Source: Epichloe hybrida (Eukaryota; Ascomycota; Sordariomycetes; Hypocreales; Clavicipitaceae). From it: a DNA stretch of 64,000 bases. Shown in pieces: positions 1-10,372 of this stretch. Each line of letters opens with the position of its first letter. Position 1 is the stretch's first letter. A program made the translations under genes and the position numbers. The notes below the pieces were generated by a model. That model made no database searches. It was not told the DNA's origin and saw nothing but the letters and a program-made list of their open reading frames with translations. Where the stretch lies: assembly GCA_019022495.1 (NCBI GenBank), contig JAFEKR010000012.1:186001-250000 (forward strand). Direction: 5' to 3'.

Positions 1-468
1 GCGGTTCTTGCAGACATTGGGGACGAAAGTAGCCCGTCCGATGAAGAGATGGTCATTGTCGACGAAAGTCAAGCGGCTCGCCCCAAAAAGAGAAAGAACA
101 AGAAGAAGAGAGGTAAGAGCAAAGGCGATGGTGAATCGGCCAGCAGTCCTCGCGACAGTACATCCAACATCGATGGAAATTCGCCAACTCCATGTGCAGG
201 CCCCATGAAGCGACTCGACGAGCTTTCAACTGAATTCTCCACCGAGCTACATCCTCTGTGCAACGCCTACATTGCCGCGCCACCCTCGGACCCGAAGAAG
301 CGCGACGAGGAGCACCGTAAGCTTTCGGAAACCGTGCTTCAGAACGTGCTGCTGAAACTAGATGAAGTCGATACTGAAGGCGTCGCAGAAGTGAGAGCGG
401 CAAGAAAAGAGCTGGTAAGAAGGGTTCAGGAAGTTCTTAAAGCTTTGGATGCAGCCAAAGCTAGTTAA
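1..468 (+). CDS. BAG-domain co-chaperone, C-terminal part (gene starts outside window)
   Basis: The reading frame is open from the first base to a TAA at 466-468, so the 5' part of the gene is missing. The visible protein has an acidic linker, then a very basic Lys/Arg stretch (about residues 26-44, nuclear-localisation-like), a Ser-rich spacer, and a C-terminal helical region beginning near MKRLDELS. That region matches a BAG domain: charged amphipathic helices with the conserved type of ending, RKELVRRVQEVLKALD. BAG proteins bind the Hsp70 ATPase domain and act as nucleotide exchange factors; fungal members often carry an N-terminal ubiquitin-like domain, which would lie upstream of this window. 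Family assignment rests on the C-terminal helix pattern only. A start codon at 49 is possible but unlikely because the frame continues upstream in the same compositional style. Confidence 0.75.
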   Translation, partial: AVLADIGDESSPSDEEMVIVDESQAARPKKRKNKKKRGKSKGDGESASSPRDSTSNIDGNSPTPCAGPMKRLDELSTEFSTELHPLCNAYIAAPPSDPKKRDEEHRKLSETVLQNVLLKLDEVDTEGVAEVRAARKELVRRVQEVLKALDAAKAS

Positions 469-1304
469 AGTGCAGACGGCTACCTCGGGGCAATTTCTCC
501 ACCACGCAAGGACAAGAGACATACAGGGTTAGATTCGGTTTCCTACATCCTACCTCAAGGGCAAGTTGCATGACAATCGGGAGCACCACGAGAATAACAA
601 CGCCCCGATGCGGATCATGTGGCAGAATTGCAATTGCAAAGCATCTGCAATCTAGCGTTGTTTGGGTTAATAAGATAGACCACTGGATTATTCGTGACGA
701 TGCCTCCTCGATGAATTTCTAGCCGAATTAGCCTTCTCAAACCAGGATACCTCTATACATTCTTCCCACCAGACATTTACCTTGTCCCGGGATGAATACT
801 CTTTGACCGCGGCGTTTAGCAGAATGCCGTGGAATGCCGCCGTCTATGCCTCGTTTTGTAAGGCCCTTGCAGCAACTCTGGTCCCAAAGAGTATGTCACT
901 GCACACAACGTCAAGGCTTTGCCTGGTAGCGGGGCAGGACCAGGTGCGTGCACAAAATGCAGTTATCCGGCGAAACTCCGGCAAGCGCACAGTAGGTCTC
1001 GCAGCCCTAAGCCAATATATCACCTGTGAGCAGCGTTCGCTTGCCCCGAAAACCCACTTAGCCCCTTCAGGCTAGCGGACTTGTTCCAAAGGCACAACGA
1101 GCCCTCAAGCGGAACCTGGATTTTTCTCGCCGTCAATCACTATCGCGACCACTTCATCAACATCCTCGCCAAGGGACGACTAACCCCAGCAGCACACTAG
1201 CAGATTCTCGCCGGTCAGGTTGGAGGATTTGTGTGTCTTCGACGTCGTCTGAGTAGTCGCCTACCTTTGTTTCCTCTCCATCAGAATAAAAGAGAGCCGA
1301 TACG
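469..1304. other. intergenic region upstream of RPL16
   Basis: Holds the 3' flank of the BAG gene and the promoter and 5' leader of the ribosomal protein gene. Short open frames exist (for example 782-1075 +) but have no recognisable domain and no ATG context that stands out. No RNA gene was seen. Confidence 0.6.
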
Positions 1305-2419
1305 ATGTCGTCGTCATTCGAGCCGGTTGTGAGTAAAACCATGGTCAATACTCTTGAGCTTCATCATAGCACCGAAAATTCTGGGAAGTGCAGAAGAGAG
1401 AAAACACGGGCGAAAGAAGGCTTGCGCGGGCACATTGGAATGGATCAAGGAAACCATCATCGAAGTGGGAATCTTATACCTTGTGCCTGCTGCATTGCCA
1501 GCTTGCCCATGCCGAGCTTTCATCAAGGGCACTTCACAGGATAGCCAGATTTGCGAGGACAGTTATGATAAGGTTTCGGTGGCTAATGAAGCAATCCAGG
1601 TTGTCGTCGACGGCAAGGGTCACTTGCTGGGCCGTCTTGCCAGTATCGTCGCCAAGCAGCTCCTCAACGGCCAAAAGGTTGTCGTTGTTCGCTGCGAGGC
1701 TCTCAACATCTCCGGCGAGTTCTTCCGCTCTAAGCGTACGTTTTAATATATATCCTCAAGTTTCCCCAACGTCATCTCCAGATGATGCGAACCGCCAAAC
1801 CCTGACAGAGAACTGACATCGCACAGTCAAGTACCACGCCTACCTGCGAAAGATGACCCGATACAACCCCACCCGTGGTGGTGAGTTTCTCCTTGTCTCT
1901 TCCTGAATGCCGCAGTCCGATTCATATTAACGCCCCAATCAAGGACCCTTCCACTTCCGCGCCCCCTCTCGAATCTTCTACAAGGCAGTCCGTGGCATGA
2001 TGCCCCACAAGACCGCCCGCGGTGCTGCCGCCATGGAGCGCCTCAAGGTCTTCGAGGGTGTTCCCCCTCCCTACGACACCCAGAAGAAGATGGTTGTTCC
2101 CCAGGCTCTGCGCGTCCTTCGTCTGCAGCCCGGCCGCAAGTACTGCACTGTCGGCCGTCTGAGCCACGAGGTTGGCTGGAAGTACCAGGATGTTGTTGCT
2201 CGGTATGTCATAAGACCCCCGTCTCTGCAGCACGTCTTCAGAACGCGAAGAAGAGATAAGGGAACTAACGATGGCAATAGCTTGGAGGAGAGGAGAAAGG
2301 CCAAGGGTGCCGCCTACTACGAGCGCAAGAAGGTTGCTGCTCGACAACTGTCCGATGCCAAGAAGAACGCCTCCGTCAAGGCCGAGACTGCGAAGGCCCT
2401 TGCGTCCTTTGGCTACTAA
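1305..2419 (+). CDS. rpl16: 60S ribosomal protein L16 (uL13 family, L13a)
   Basis: Five exons reconstruct a complete 203-residue protein: 1305-1328, 1600-1735, 1827-1880, 1944-2202 and 2281-2419. Every intron has GT..AG ends (GTGAGT, GTACGT, GTGAGT, GTATGT donors) and the joins restore the family sequence: [42 protein letters not shown] and [12 protein letters not shown]. uL13 is a structural protein of the large ribosomal subunit. The length fits the fungal family (about 200 residues). The first intron (271 bp) lies after only eight codons, a common arrangement for fungal ribosomal protein genes. The C-terminal Lys/Ala-rich tail is typical. Confidence is high because all exon junctions keep frame and conserved residues. 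Confidence 0.96.
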
Positions 2420-3781
2420 ATTTAGCCATACATAGATACCCTTGATCATCGCCATGGTCGAGGTTATAAAAAAAACACTTCGCATTTGTCTTTGTCCTTT
2501 CTCGTGCGGTTCATTAGATTGGCGCGGCGGTTCACAAACGGATTACACTTGATTTGCTGAGTGATGGCAAGGGCGGGGCGGCAGATGAAAAAAAAAGGCA
2601 GGGTGGCGGCTCCTACGTTTTGAAATGTTCTACATGAATCTCTTGTCGTCGAAAAGAAACCGATGCCCAAAAACAAATAAAGCACAGCAACCAAAAAACT
2701 TCACCAGGTCAAACGAATTACGTGTCACAGCAACGAAAGAAAAAGTTGCATGGGCACGTGAGGATTACAACCGGATGAATTCAGTGCTTGATGTCTGAGT
2801 TTGCGGATGGGTCAGACGATTCTGTTTTGACGACTCTTGAATTCATGATTGGATTCATTTCTTTGGCCACCAAAGGAGGGAAAGGAACTTGAGGGATGCT
2901 ACTGGTGTGCCACCGCAGTTTTTCTTCTTCTTCTCCCTTGTGCCCCTGTCCAAGGAAGCCAATCTTACTACTTTCAGGATGGGTCCTTGATGAAAGGGTT
3001 GGGAAATGGAGGATATGAACAGATGGATTTATGGTACCTCTCTTCTCTCCTCACCTGGGTTGAAAGGGTCCCTAGTATTTTGCGCCATAGGAGTAGAAAC
3101 AGGAATGATATTATTTTGCATGACAACTGTATCGTCTTTTATTCTTCTTCTTCGGAAATGACCACCCGAATTAGTTGTTGCTGTGTTGGTGCATTTGTTC
3201 GTGATCAAATGGCAGTACGGAGCAGTGATGTCACTTGGGCATGTGGTTCTGTGCCAACTGGTCAGGGCTTGGACCGCTGTCCTATAATAATTGTCTTTTG
3301 TCCTATAAATATCTGAGACTGCATGTCCGCGAGGATCACAAGATCTTTGTCAATTAGGATCCACACATAATATCATCTCATGTCGACTTTACATAATGAG
3401 CAAAATTCCGTCCCATCCCAGGCAGCTGCTACACGACAATTAGCCCACCTACGGGGGTACGGATTTTGTGTGGGGGTTTCCACCCCGGGGGCGCGGCACG
3501 GGTCATGTGCAGATAAGATAACAGCGTTGCCCAAAGTTCAAACGTCAAGTTGTCCTTCTGCGACTGACTGGGCTGGGGGAGGTAGTGGGCTGACAGCTTG
3601 TCGCAGGCGCCAAGTTTAATTGTAATTTGTCAAAACCTACCTCGTCAAACTAAACCACCAGACTCAATTCTTTTTTCTGTAAAGCCTTGGAAGTTTTTTC
3701 TTCTTCTCTTCCCCCCCCCCCCCCCGCCAAGATAACATACCAAACAAGAATTCCCGGATATCGAACGCAAAAACCGCCATC
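2420..3781. other. intergenic region between RPL16 and SEC72
   Basis: Contains AT-rich 3' flank with short A-tracts and TC-rich stretches. A run of 15 C residues at 3711-3725 lies just upstream of the SEC72 start, with CT-rich sequence before it, a common fungal core-promoter look. An open frame at 2849-3316 (+) has no family features and is not called. Confidence 0.6.
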
Positions 3782-4393
3782 ATGTCCGACCTCGACCATT
3801 TCGACCTCCTCCCCATACACATGGACCCCCAGTCCAAGTCCATCGGCGCAAGCAAATCCTCCCGCGCTCTCAACGCCGAACTCGAACAGCTCAACACCCT
3901 CCATCGCGCCCTCCTCAACCTGGACGGTGCCAATAACGCTGTGCCGCCGCCCCCCATCCCCGTCAACCCAAAACGCACCGGACAGGTCAGCAAGCTTCGT
4001 GACAACGGCAACGCCGAGTACCGCAAGGGCAAGTACGTCGACGCCGTGCGACTGTACTCGCTAGGAATCCAAATGGCTCTCCAGCGACCACTATGGGAAC
4101 CCGCCGCGCTGGTCAGGGAAGAAGTATCCGGCCTACTGGCAAACAGAGCCCAGGCACACATGGCGCTGCAGAACTGGCCCGAGGGCGCCGTTGATGCCGA
4201 AGCCAGCGTGGAGGCCAGACGAGTGGGCAACGCAAAGGGCTGGTGGAGGAGAGGAAAGTGCTTGATGGAAATGAGTCGCTTGGACGAGGCCAGGGAATGG
4301 GTCAAGCAAGGCCTGGAGGTGGAAGGCGAGGAGGCCGAGCTGGTGGGGTTGTTGAAAGAGATCGAGGAATCGATTGGGAAGAACAAGATTTAA
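3782..4393 (+). CDS. sec72: ER protein translocation subunit Sec72 (TPR protein)
   Basis: Single-exon gene for 203 residues. The N-terminus is the family-like MSDLDHFDLLPIHMDP. A linker rich in Pro/Ala follows. From about residue 75 to the end there are TPR helices, visible in SKLRDNGNAEYRKGKYVDA, the LLANRAQAHMALQNWPEG unit and KGWWRRGKCLMEMSRLDEA. Sec72 is the cytosolic TPR component of the Sec62/63 complex that drives post-translational import into the ER; its TPRs contact Hsp70 carrying the client. Length matches fungal homologues (about 200 residues). No introns are needed. The ATG follows a CGCCATC context 50 bp after the C-tract. Confidence 0.88.
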   Translation: MSDLDHFDLLPIHMDPQSKSIGASKSSRALNAELEQLNTLHRALLNLDGANNAVPPPPIPVNPKRTGQVSKLRDNGNAEYRKGKYVDAVRLYSLGIQMALQRPLWEPAALVREEVSGLLANRAQAHMALQNWPEGAVDAEASVEARRVGNAKGWWRRGKCLMEMSRLDEAREWVKQGLEVEGEEAELVGLLKEIEESIGKNKI

Positions 4394-6185
4394 AAGAGTT
4401 CTACGTAATCATGGATGAAGCATTGGAAGAGTGGTTTTTTTTTTCCCCTCAAATTCTTGCCTTTTTGATGCAGAGGAGGCGATGATGCTGTGCTAGGAAC
4501 GAGCTCGACCGGGCGAGAACATTACGCATAGGAGGGCATCAATGTGGGCTTGCCATCTGAGCCTATCTTCAGCAAGTCTTCAGCTACCTCGCGCTGTGTA
4601 GCTTACTTGCCCAAAAAATTAGACAAAACATCAAAGTCAGAGATTGACGAGGTCCGACCAATTTGAACGTCACCTTTAGAAGTCAAGCTTTTTGAAGGAT
4701 ACCACAGACAGAGACAGAGAGAGACAGAGAGATGGCTGAGATGGACTGCATGGGAAGCAGAATATGGCGTATCTCGGCCTTTCATTACATTGTAATACAT
4801 CTTTCATCTTTTCTTTGCTTCGACGCTTTGGCCCCCGACTTGCACTGTGTGTGCGAAACACTTGATTGATTGACCTAGTTACTGAAATGGAGTACAGCTT
4901 TCAATGATACGAGACTTGACGCCGAATCCGGTGAAAGGAACCATCGGTTGGTTAAAACATACTGTCCTTGCTTTTGACCATCTCTCCTCTAATAGTAGTG
5001 AGTGAGTGGGAGGCAGGCAGTACTGACTGGCCAGGTTTCTGAGCATCCCGGCACTGATCGTGCGCTCGGAGGGGGCAAATTAAATACAAACAGCCACTCC
5101 GTCCGTATGTATGTACGTGCCTGCCTCCCAAGGGACGTATCTGAGTACCTCGGTAGGTAGGTGCCAGAGCATTGCTGCGTTGCTGCTTCATTTCACCAAG
5201 TACCTGCTGAAGTACGTGTGTACTTTGTGTTTGGCTCTGTCAAGGCTCAGGAACACAAAAACTAGCCGAGACAAGGGAGCCCTAATGAATCTTGCGCTTT
5301 GATTAGTCGCGGGCGCTATCTCGTTAGGAACGCACGAGCACGTTTGGTCTGGAAGACCATCTCATGAGAATTAAACTCTTGAAAACCCAAACCCTTTGGG
5401 AAACTTGGCACCATTTGCAGACTGGCGACATTTACCTAGTGCACTTTCCCTGGCGAATCGCATCATTCTCATTATAGACCCTGTCGAGACAGACGAATTC
5501 GTGAAAAGAAAAATAAGTCTGTCTTGTGATTATTCTCCCCCATTGTGGATATCCTTAGTTGGTTGTATAAAGAAATGCGGCTAGAATGGCGAACAAGAAA
5601 TGAAGTAGAAGAACCATGACAAACACTCAAAGATGCATGTCCATAATCGGGAACATCTGAGCCGTCGCTTTAATCATCATGCAACAGAGGGCCCGCGTGT
5701 CAACCGACCCTTCTGCCAGGGAAAAAAAAAAAAAAAAAACCTCCCGTGGACAATGCTGAAGTAACAAGAGTCCAACCGCCCACAATTCGCATCCCTCGTG
5801 TCGTTCATAGGAGAAGCTGGTGACTCTCGGACCCTCCCGTTGTCAACTTTGATCCCCCCAAATGTGCATTTTGCAACAAATTTGCTCAAGCTAAGCCGCC
5901 CCAGAGCAAGCAAATTGTCCTTACACATTGTAGTAATAAAATGTGACGAAGTTTTTTTTGTCACATACATGTGGATGGACAAACATCGGTCCTCTAGTGC
6001 GGCTTTGCGAAGATAATACCAGCACCACTCGACTAATTGACCAAGGATGACTAATGTGCCGTTCAGAGGTAAGTGACGTTCTACTGATCAATCGACAAGC
6101 CTCCTGGGCGTTTTCGGCCTTTGACAACCCTCAGAACAGAATTGGCACATCTGTATTGCCTGGCGACCCCTAATTGAATGCACAA
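4394..6185. other. intergenic region, about 1.8 kb
   Basis: No gene recognised. Holds the SEC72 3' flank, a short AGAC/AGAG repeat near 4705-4732, a pair of GTAGGTAGGTGCC and CCGTATGTATGT stretches around 5098-5165, and an A18 tract at about 5720-5737. Open frames here are short, in conflicting frames and without domain features. Confidence 0.55.
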
Positions 6186-6518
6186 TTACTGAACCTTCTC
6201 GCTCAGTTGTTTCTTCTCGCTAATCGTGATGTTGACGGTGACATTTTTGCGACGCGGACGCATGACGGCGTCCTGACTACTCATGCGGCGGTCCAGAGCG
6301 CGCTCGAGTTTGGCCCCGAGGGCCAACTTGCTCATGTTGTCGGTCTTTTCGTCGCTAAGCATGACGCGTTGGGAAGAAAGAGCCCTGTTCTCCATCCGGT
6401 CGAGATTAAGAGCAATATTCCGGATCTCGGCTTGGGCCGAGTCATTAGTTCGGACAGTGGGAGTGAGGGATGGTGTCATGCTGTAGGTGCTGAAGCGTAT
6501 GGTCTGCCGTCGAGACAT
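6186..6518 (-). CDS. small uncharacterised protein (110 aa or longer)
   Basis: The minus-strand frame encodes 110 residues: a Ser/Thr-rich start, a helical middle (EIRNIALNLDRMENRAL), a segment LSKLALG-like (NMSKLALGAKLERALDRRM) and a basic tail ending SEKVQ. The even charge pattern and coherent helices look coding. No function is recognised. The sequence just inside the start has an intron-like 3' end: a CTAAC at about 6526-6530 followed by ACGGCAG near 6508, so the ATG may be in an intron and the gene could begin upstream. A candidate upstream ATG is at 7018 with a GTATGT donor after four codons and an open stretch at 6620-6799, but I cannot fix a model. Confidence 0.5.
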   Translation of the reverse strand: MSRRQTIRFSTYSMTPSLTPTVRTNDSAQAEIRNIALNLDRMENRALSSQRVMLSDEKTDNMSKLALGAKLERALDRRMSSQDAVMRPRRKNVTVNITISEKKQLSEKVQ

Positions 6519-7730
6519 GTTGTGTTAGTTGGAGATTTGAGAGGTCAAATACACACAAAGCAAGCCGCAGTATAATATATTAGGGACGCGATGAAAGGGG
6601 CAGGATTGAACGGGAGGGACTAGAACATGGTGTAATAAGATGGGACGTTACAGCTTGCGATCAAGAGTACAAGGCAAGCCCCAGAAAAATACAATAACTT
6701 GTCAAGGTTCGGGATCGCACGGGCTTTGTAGAAGACGGGAATGCCAGGATACGCACGAACCGTAATGCGGCGTAGAGCCTCGTTCGGATTGGCGAAAGAC
6801 TGCGCGCCTATGTTGCGACCCAGCCAAAAGACCAGCCAAAAGAAAGCGGAGAAATGAGTGCAAGAGGGAGGCCAAGACACGCAGAGTGGAAGGGGACGAC
6901 GAGTCAAGACAATAACGAGGCATGTGCGGAGTAAAAGCAATCAAAAGAAAAATAGGCAGCAAGAGAAGGAAAGCAGGCACGCAGGCACGCAGGCACGGCA
7001 ACATACCGACGGAGCCATGATGGGGCGCGAAGACTCGAGCGAAGCGGGCATTGTGATTCAGGAAACGGGGGGAGAGACTAGGCGTTGCTCTTTGCGTGTG
7101 GAGTCTGGACCCTGTTCTTGGAACCAAGCCGGCCAGGCTCTACCAAGGTTGTCGTAGTGTCGTAAAGCTGGAAATTATCGTCGGGGCTGTTGCAACATGA
7201 GGACTAGCGGACGCAGTCCAAGCACAGATGGAGCCCAGTCTCAGAGTCGCTCTGCAACTTGCGAAAGTGAGGATGTGACCGAGGCCAGTTGGCGCGGATG
7301 GGTTGAAAGATTGAAATCGAGAGCTGCAAAATCACAAGATGTGGCAAAAACGATTGAGACGTGGAAGCTGCTGAAGTAGAGCAGAGGACAAGGAAAATGT
7401 CGAGGTTTGAATCGGGTTGCAACGTCGCAAGTTGGGGTAAAATGATCAGGGGCGCGGCAAAGCGTGTCAGGGTGCACCAGTTGGAGTGTTTGTGTTGATG
7501 CAGGAGTGACGAAGGAAAAGGACGTGGCAGGAACGATCCAAGATCAAGACGCAGGACTCCTGTACTTGGGAGGCGAAGCAGGAGATGGATGAACTGGAGG
7601 GAAGCAGCGTTGGTGAATGAGGCGTTGAGTGGAAGAACGGCCCTCGGCCAACGGTGCCATCACAGCTGCGCGCAATGATGAGCGAGCCACAAGAGTACGG
7701 TTGTCGGTAGTAATAGTGCGCAGGTGAGGC

Positions 7731-7782
7731 AGCAGGAGGCAGCAGGAGGCAGCAGGAGGCAGCAGGAGAGGCAGCAGGAGGC
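7731..7782. repeat. short tandem repeat, 10-bp unit AGCAGGAGGC
   Basis: Three perfect units at 7731-7760 are followed by a truncated unit and a diverged copy. All frames across it are low complexity, so it is noncoding by appearance. Confidence 0.85.
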
Positions 7783-7917
7783 ACAGCAGCAGGGTAGCAG
7801 GGGCCCTTGCAGCCCCCAGGCCAGGTGGCCAGGTGCCTGGCATGGATACCCGGCCGGCCCGGCTTGTGGCCACCCCACCAACATGTGGTGATTGCGACAT
7901 GATATGACAGCCGTCCC

Positions 7918-7956
7918 GCAAAAGCAAAAGCAAAGGCAAAGGCAAAGGCAAAGGCA
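7918..7956. repeat. short tandem repeat, 6-bp unit GGCAAA
   Basis: About six units of GCAAAA/GGCAAA in direct succession, ending before an A8 tract. Confidence 0.85.
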
Positions 7957-8293
7957 GAAATAAGACAAGAAACAAAAAAAAACGGGACGGAAATGTCGAG
8001 GGGTGATTCCGTAGGTGAAGGATTTAATTATCTCGAGAAGCTAATGCACGTCGGAGTGTTTCAGCCTACTCAGGTCCTGATATCACGAAGCAAGACTTGT
8101 AAAAAGACCAATAACTGACTCTAATGATGCCAGCGAAGCACGGGCTGCCACCCAACAACAAGGTGTCAAGCAGTATGCTTCCGGAACAGAAACCGAAACC
8201 GACTTTGTTGTTGTTGGCCCAAAAGCGCTGCACTTGCCACCACTTGCTGGCCAGATGTACGCGTGGCGCTCACGTGCAAGCTTTCAGTTTTAT

Positions 8294-8344
8294 TCTCTGC
8301 CCTCTGCCCTCTGCCCTCTCTGCCCTCTTCTGCCCTCTGCCCTC
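8294..8344. repeat. short tandem repeat, 7-bp unit CTCTGCC
   Basis: About seven units of CTCTGCC with one- and two-base irregularities between some units. Confidence 0.85.
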
Positions 8345-8493
8345 GATATCAGATTGTTGGTCGAACGCAACTGTGTGACTCGAACTACCACATGGCGTCG
8401 ATATCTACTTGTCTTCTGGACGTGAGATATTAGTTAGCCCATCAACTTGCCATCTCAAAAGCTGCATCACGAAGCCACCCCCCGAGAGGTAGT

Positions 8494-8874
8494 CTACCTA
8501 CCTACGACAGTGCACTCGTCACAACATCCGTGATCGCAAGTGCAGTCTGCTTCCTCCTTTTCACTGTCGTCATCGCTGCCGAGTTTCCGCCGGAGTCTTA
8601 TAACTGTCTGGGTACACCATCCCAACTGATTTGGGCCACGATGGCATTTGCAGCACATCCAGTTTCCACCCTTTGATTTGAACTTGCACTCTGCTAGTGG
8701 GCAGCTCGACTTGAGTTCTCTAACATAGGGTCCGAATGTTATGTTTCCGCAGTGCGTCGACTCTCCTGTCGTCGTGTCAAATGATGAAGATCTGCAGTAG
8801 TTCCAAAGGATAGAGGTATGTCCACATGGGTGGCTTCGAGGATGTCCAATGCACATGGCGGGAACAGCTATCAT
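8494..8874 (-). CDS. small Cys/His-rich protein, probable metal-binding
   Basis: A 126-residue single-exon frame. Near the N-terminus is a compact motif, CIGHPRSHPCGHTS, then W and YC; a middle block carries CPLAECKF and MCCKC; the C-terminus has an acidic stretch (DDDSEKEEAD) and a second cluster CTCDHGCCDEC. In total about fourteen Cys with several His in C-x2-C/C-x3-H spacing suggest zinc binding. There is no signal peptide, so it is likely intracellular rather than a secreted Cys-rich effector. Translation may start at the second ATG (residue 7, immediately before the first Cys), since the motif is usually at the very start in similar small fungal proteins that I recall only loosely. Function unknown. 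Confidence 0.6.
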   Translation of the reverse strand: MIAVPAMCIGHPRSHPCGHTSILWNYCRSSSFDTTTGESTHCGNITFGPYVRELKSSCPLAECKFKSKGGNWMCCKCHRGPNQLGWCTQTVIRLRRKLGSDDDSEKEEADCTCDHGCCDECTVVGR

Positions 8875-9268
8875 CAGCGGCTGGCTAATGGGTAGCAGTA
8901 ATGGCGTGAAGGGATTCCTCCGAATTCAACGTGGTTGACTTCTGATATTATGTCGACATCATGCGGAGAAGCTGGCCCATCCCAAATGGTGCCTTTTATA
9001 TCGTCACGACACGAAAACCGTCAACTCGCTCGACGGGTCAAAGAAGCGAATTGACATTCACAGAGACGGGAAGGCTTGATTCGGACGAGTCTCGTCTAAT
9101 AGTCAAGCCGGTTTCTCACCTGGCCCCTGTCCACGTAGAACAGGCCCGTCTGAATCGAAAGTTGCTGATGAGCATTCGGTCCTATGTTGCAGTTCATTCA
9201 CCTACCTACACAACTCCGTCATCTCGTGCAAAGCCTGGTGTAATCTGGAAGCCTCACTGATCAGAAGG
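8875..9268. other. intergenic region
   Basis: Lies between the Cys-rich gene and the 3' end of the decayed gene. Frames across it are short; nothing recognisable. Confidence 0.5.
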
Positions 9269-10372
9269 CTAAGCGATCTTGCGCTTGTGACGAGTATGCA
9301 AGAACCCGTTAGCGAAGACCATGAATATTCGATGCCAGTGATAGCGCCTCCACATATACCCCAGGAACTTAGTGACAACTTCCAGCAATGTTTCGGAAGT
9401 TATTGACAGGGGTCTGCTTGATATTGCTGGATATTGCCAAGGGAATCGCATAATGTTAGGCAACACAACGTTGTCCTTGCACCAACAAAGCATGGGTAGA
9501 ATGCCTCTGTAATCCTGGGGCATCCCCTGGAAATGGAGCATCCCGGCGTTCTGGATCGAACCTCACCAGGATCTTTTCATTCTTAGCTTCCGAAATGGAC
9601 GACCTCCAAACTGTTGTTCGCGCATGCGACTTCTCATGATCAACCCTCCCCAACAGAAAATGGAAAAGGGCCCAATGAAATCTTTACTTGACATCTGGGG
9701 TTGGAGACCTGGAGCATCCGATTTCGTGTGCTGAGGAACAGGGTATGGTTCAATATTCCATCGACGTAACACAATGCCGCTCCCACCCACATCGTATGCA
9801 CGCCGCAGACCCAGGAACCAGTCTCTCGGTATCCCGATACATGTTATAACGAGATCTGGTACGATGATAGTGTCTCAGGCGGAAGTAACAAAGATCGGAG
9901 TGTGAGCTATTTGCAGACCCGAGAATATTCGAGGAAACAATCCCCTCTAGTATCCCCGGAATCATCCCTCCGCCTAACGTCGTAAACAAGCCTGCGGATC
10001 TACTTTTGCTGCGCCATCCACAACCATTTTCTTCCTACCGTTGTCACGACAAACATTATCACAAAAAACACTCCGGATAGTTCGAAATCGTTCTGCATCC
10101 ATGACGGCCAGTAGTTCCCCATGTTCTCCCGCATCAGCACCGATCCCACTTCCGTTGCTCTCCTGGAACTCAAACTGGCACAAAGTGTATATTCTGTGTA
10201 CGGATGCGCTCTGGATTAGTTGCTGGAAAAAAGGTAGTTGAGGCATTTGACTTCGTACTTCGTGTACCTCGGAATTGAAACTCCGAGAGCGACTCAGTTC
10301 AGCAGGAAGTCCAAAGCCTGTCAGAAGAAAAAGGGGCTTTAGAAAAAACGATTGAACCTCGACTCTCAGCAA
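9269..10372 (-). pseudogene. decayed protein-coding gene, at least three frameshifts
   Basis: Five collinear minus-strand open stretches overlap end to end in changing frames: 10372-9974, 9989-9750, 9790-9563, 9653-9456 and 9541-9269. At each overlap the sense continues only by changing frame, for example GWERHCVTSM (one frame) into VLRRWNIEPYP (next), and VRFDPERRDAPFPG into MPQDYRGILPMLCWC. No GT..AG intron explains the overlaps because the adjoining segments share bases. The rebuilt order reads like one globular protein with Trp/Arg-rich patches and a terminal GFLHT motif. The family looks like an uncharacterised fungal protein; I do not assign a function. It could be a relic of a variable accessory gene. 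Confidence 0.6.

Larger units (their letters stand above)
6519..8493. other. repeat-rich intergenic region, possible 5' exons on minus strand
   Basis: Contains three short tandem repeats (listed separately) and a minus-strand open stretch at 6620-6940 that could be coding if spliced to the ATG at 7018: its end is hydrophobic (KLLYFSGACLVLLIASC). This is weak evidence. The rest, 7200-8490, shows only low-complexity frames. Confidence 0.4.

Noticed and set aside
2849..3316. 155-residue open frame on the plus strand
   Set aside because: No domain, irregular composition, and the hydrophobic part comes from a TTCTTCTTCT tract; looks like chance.
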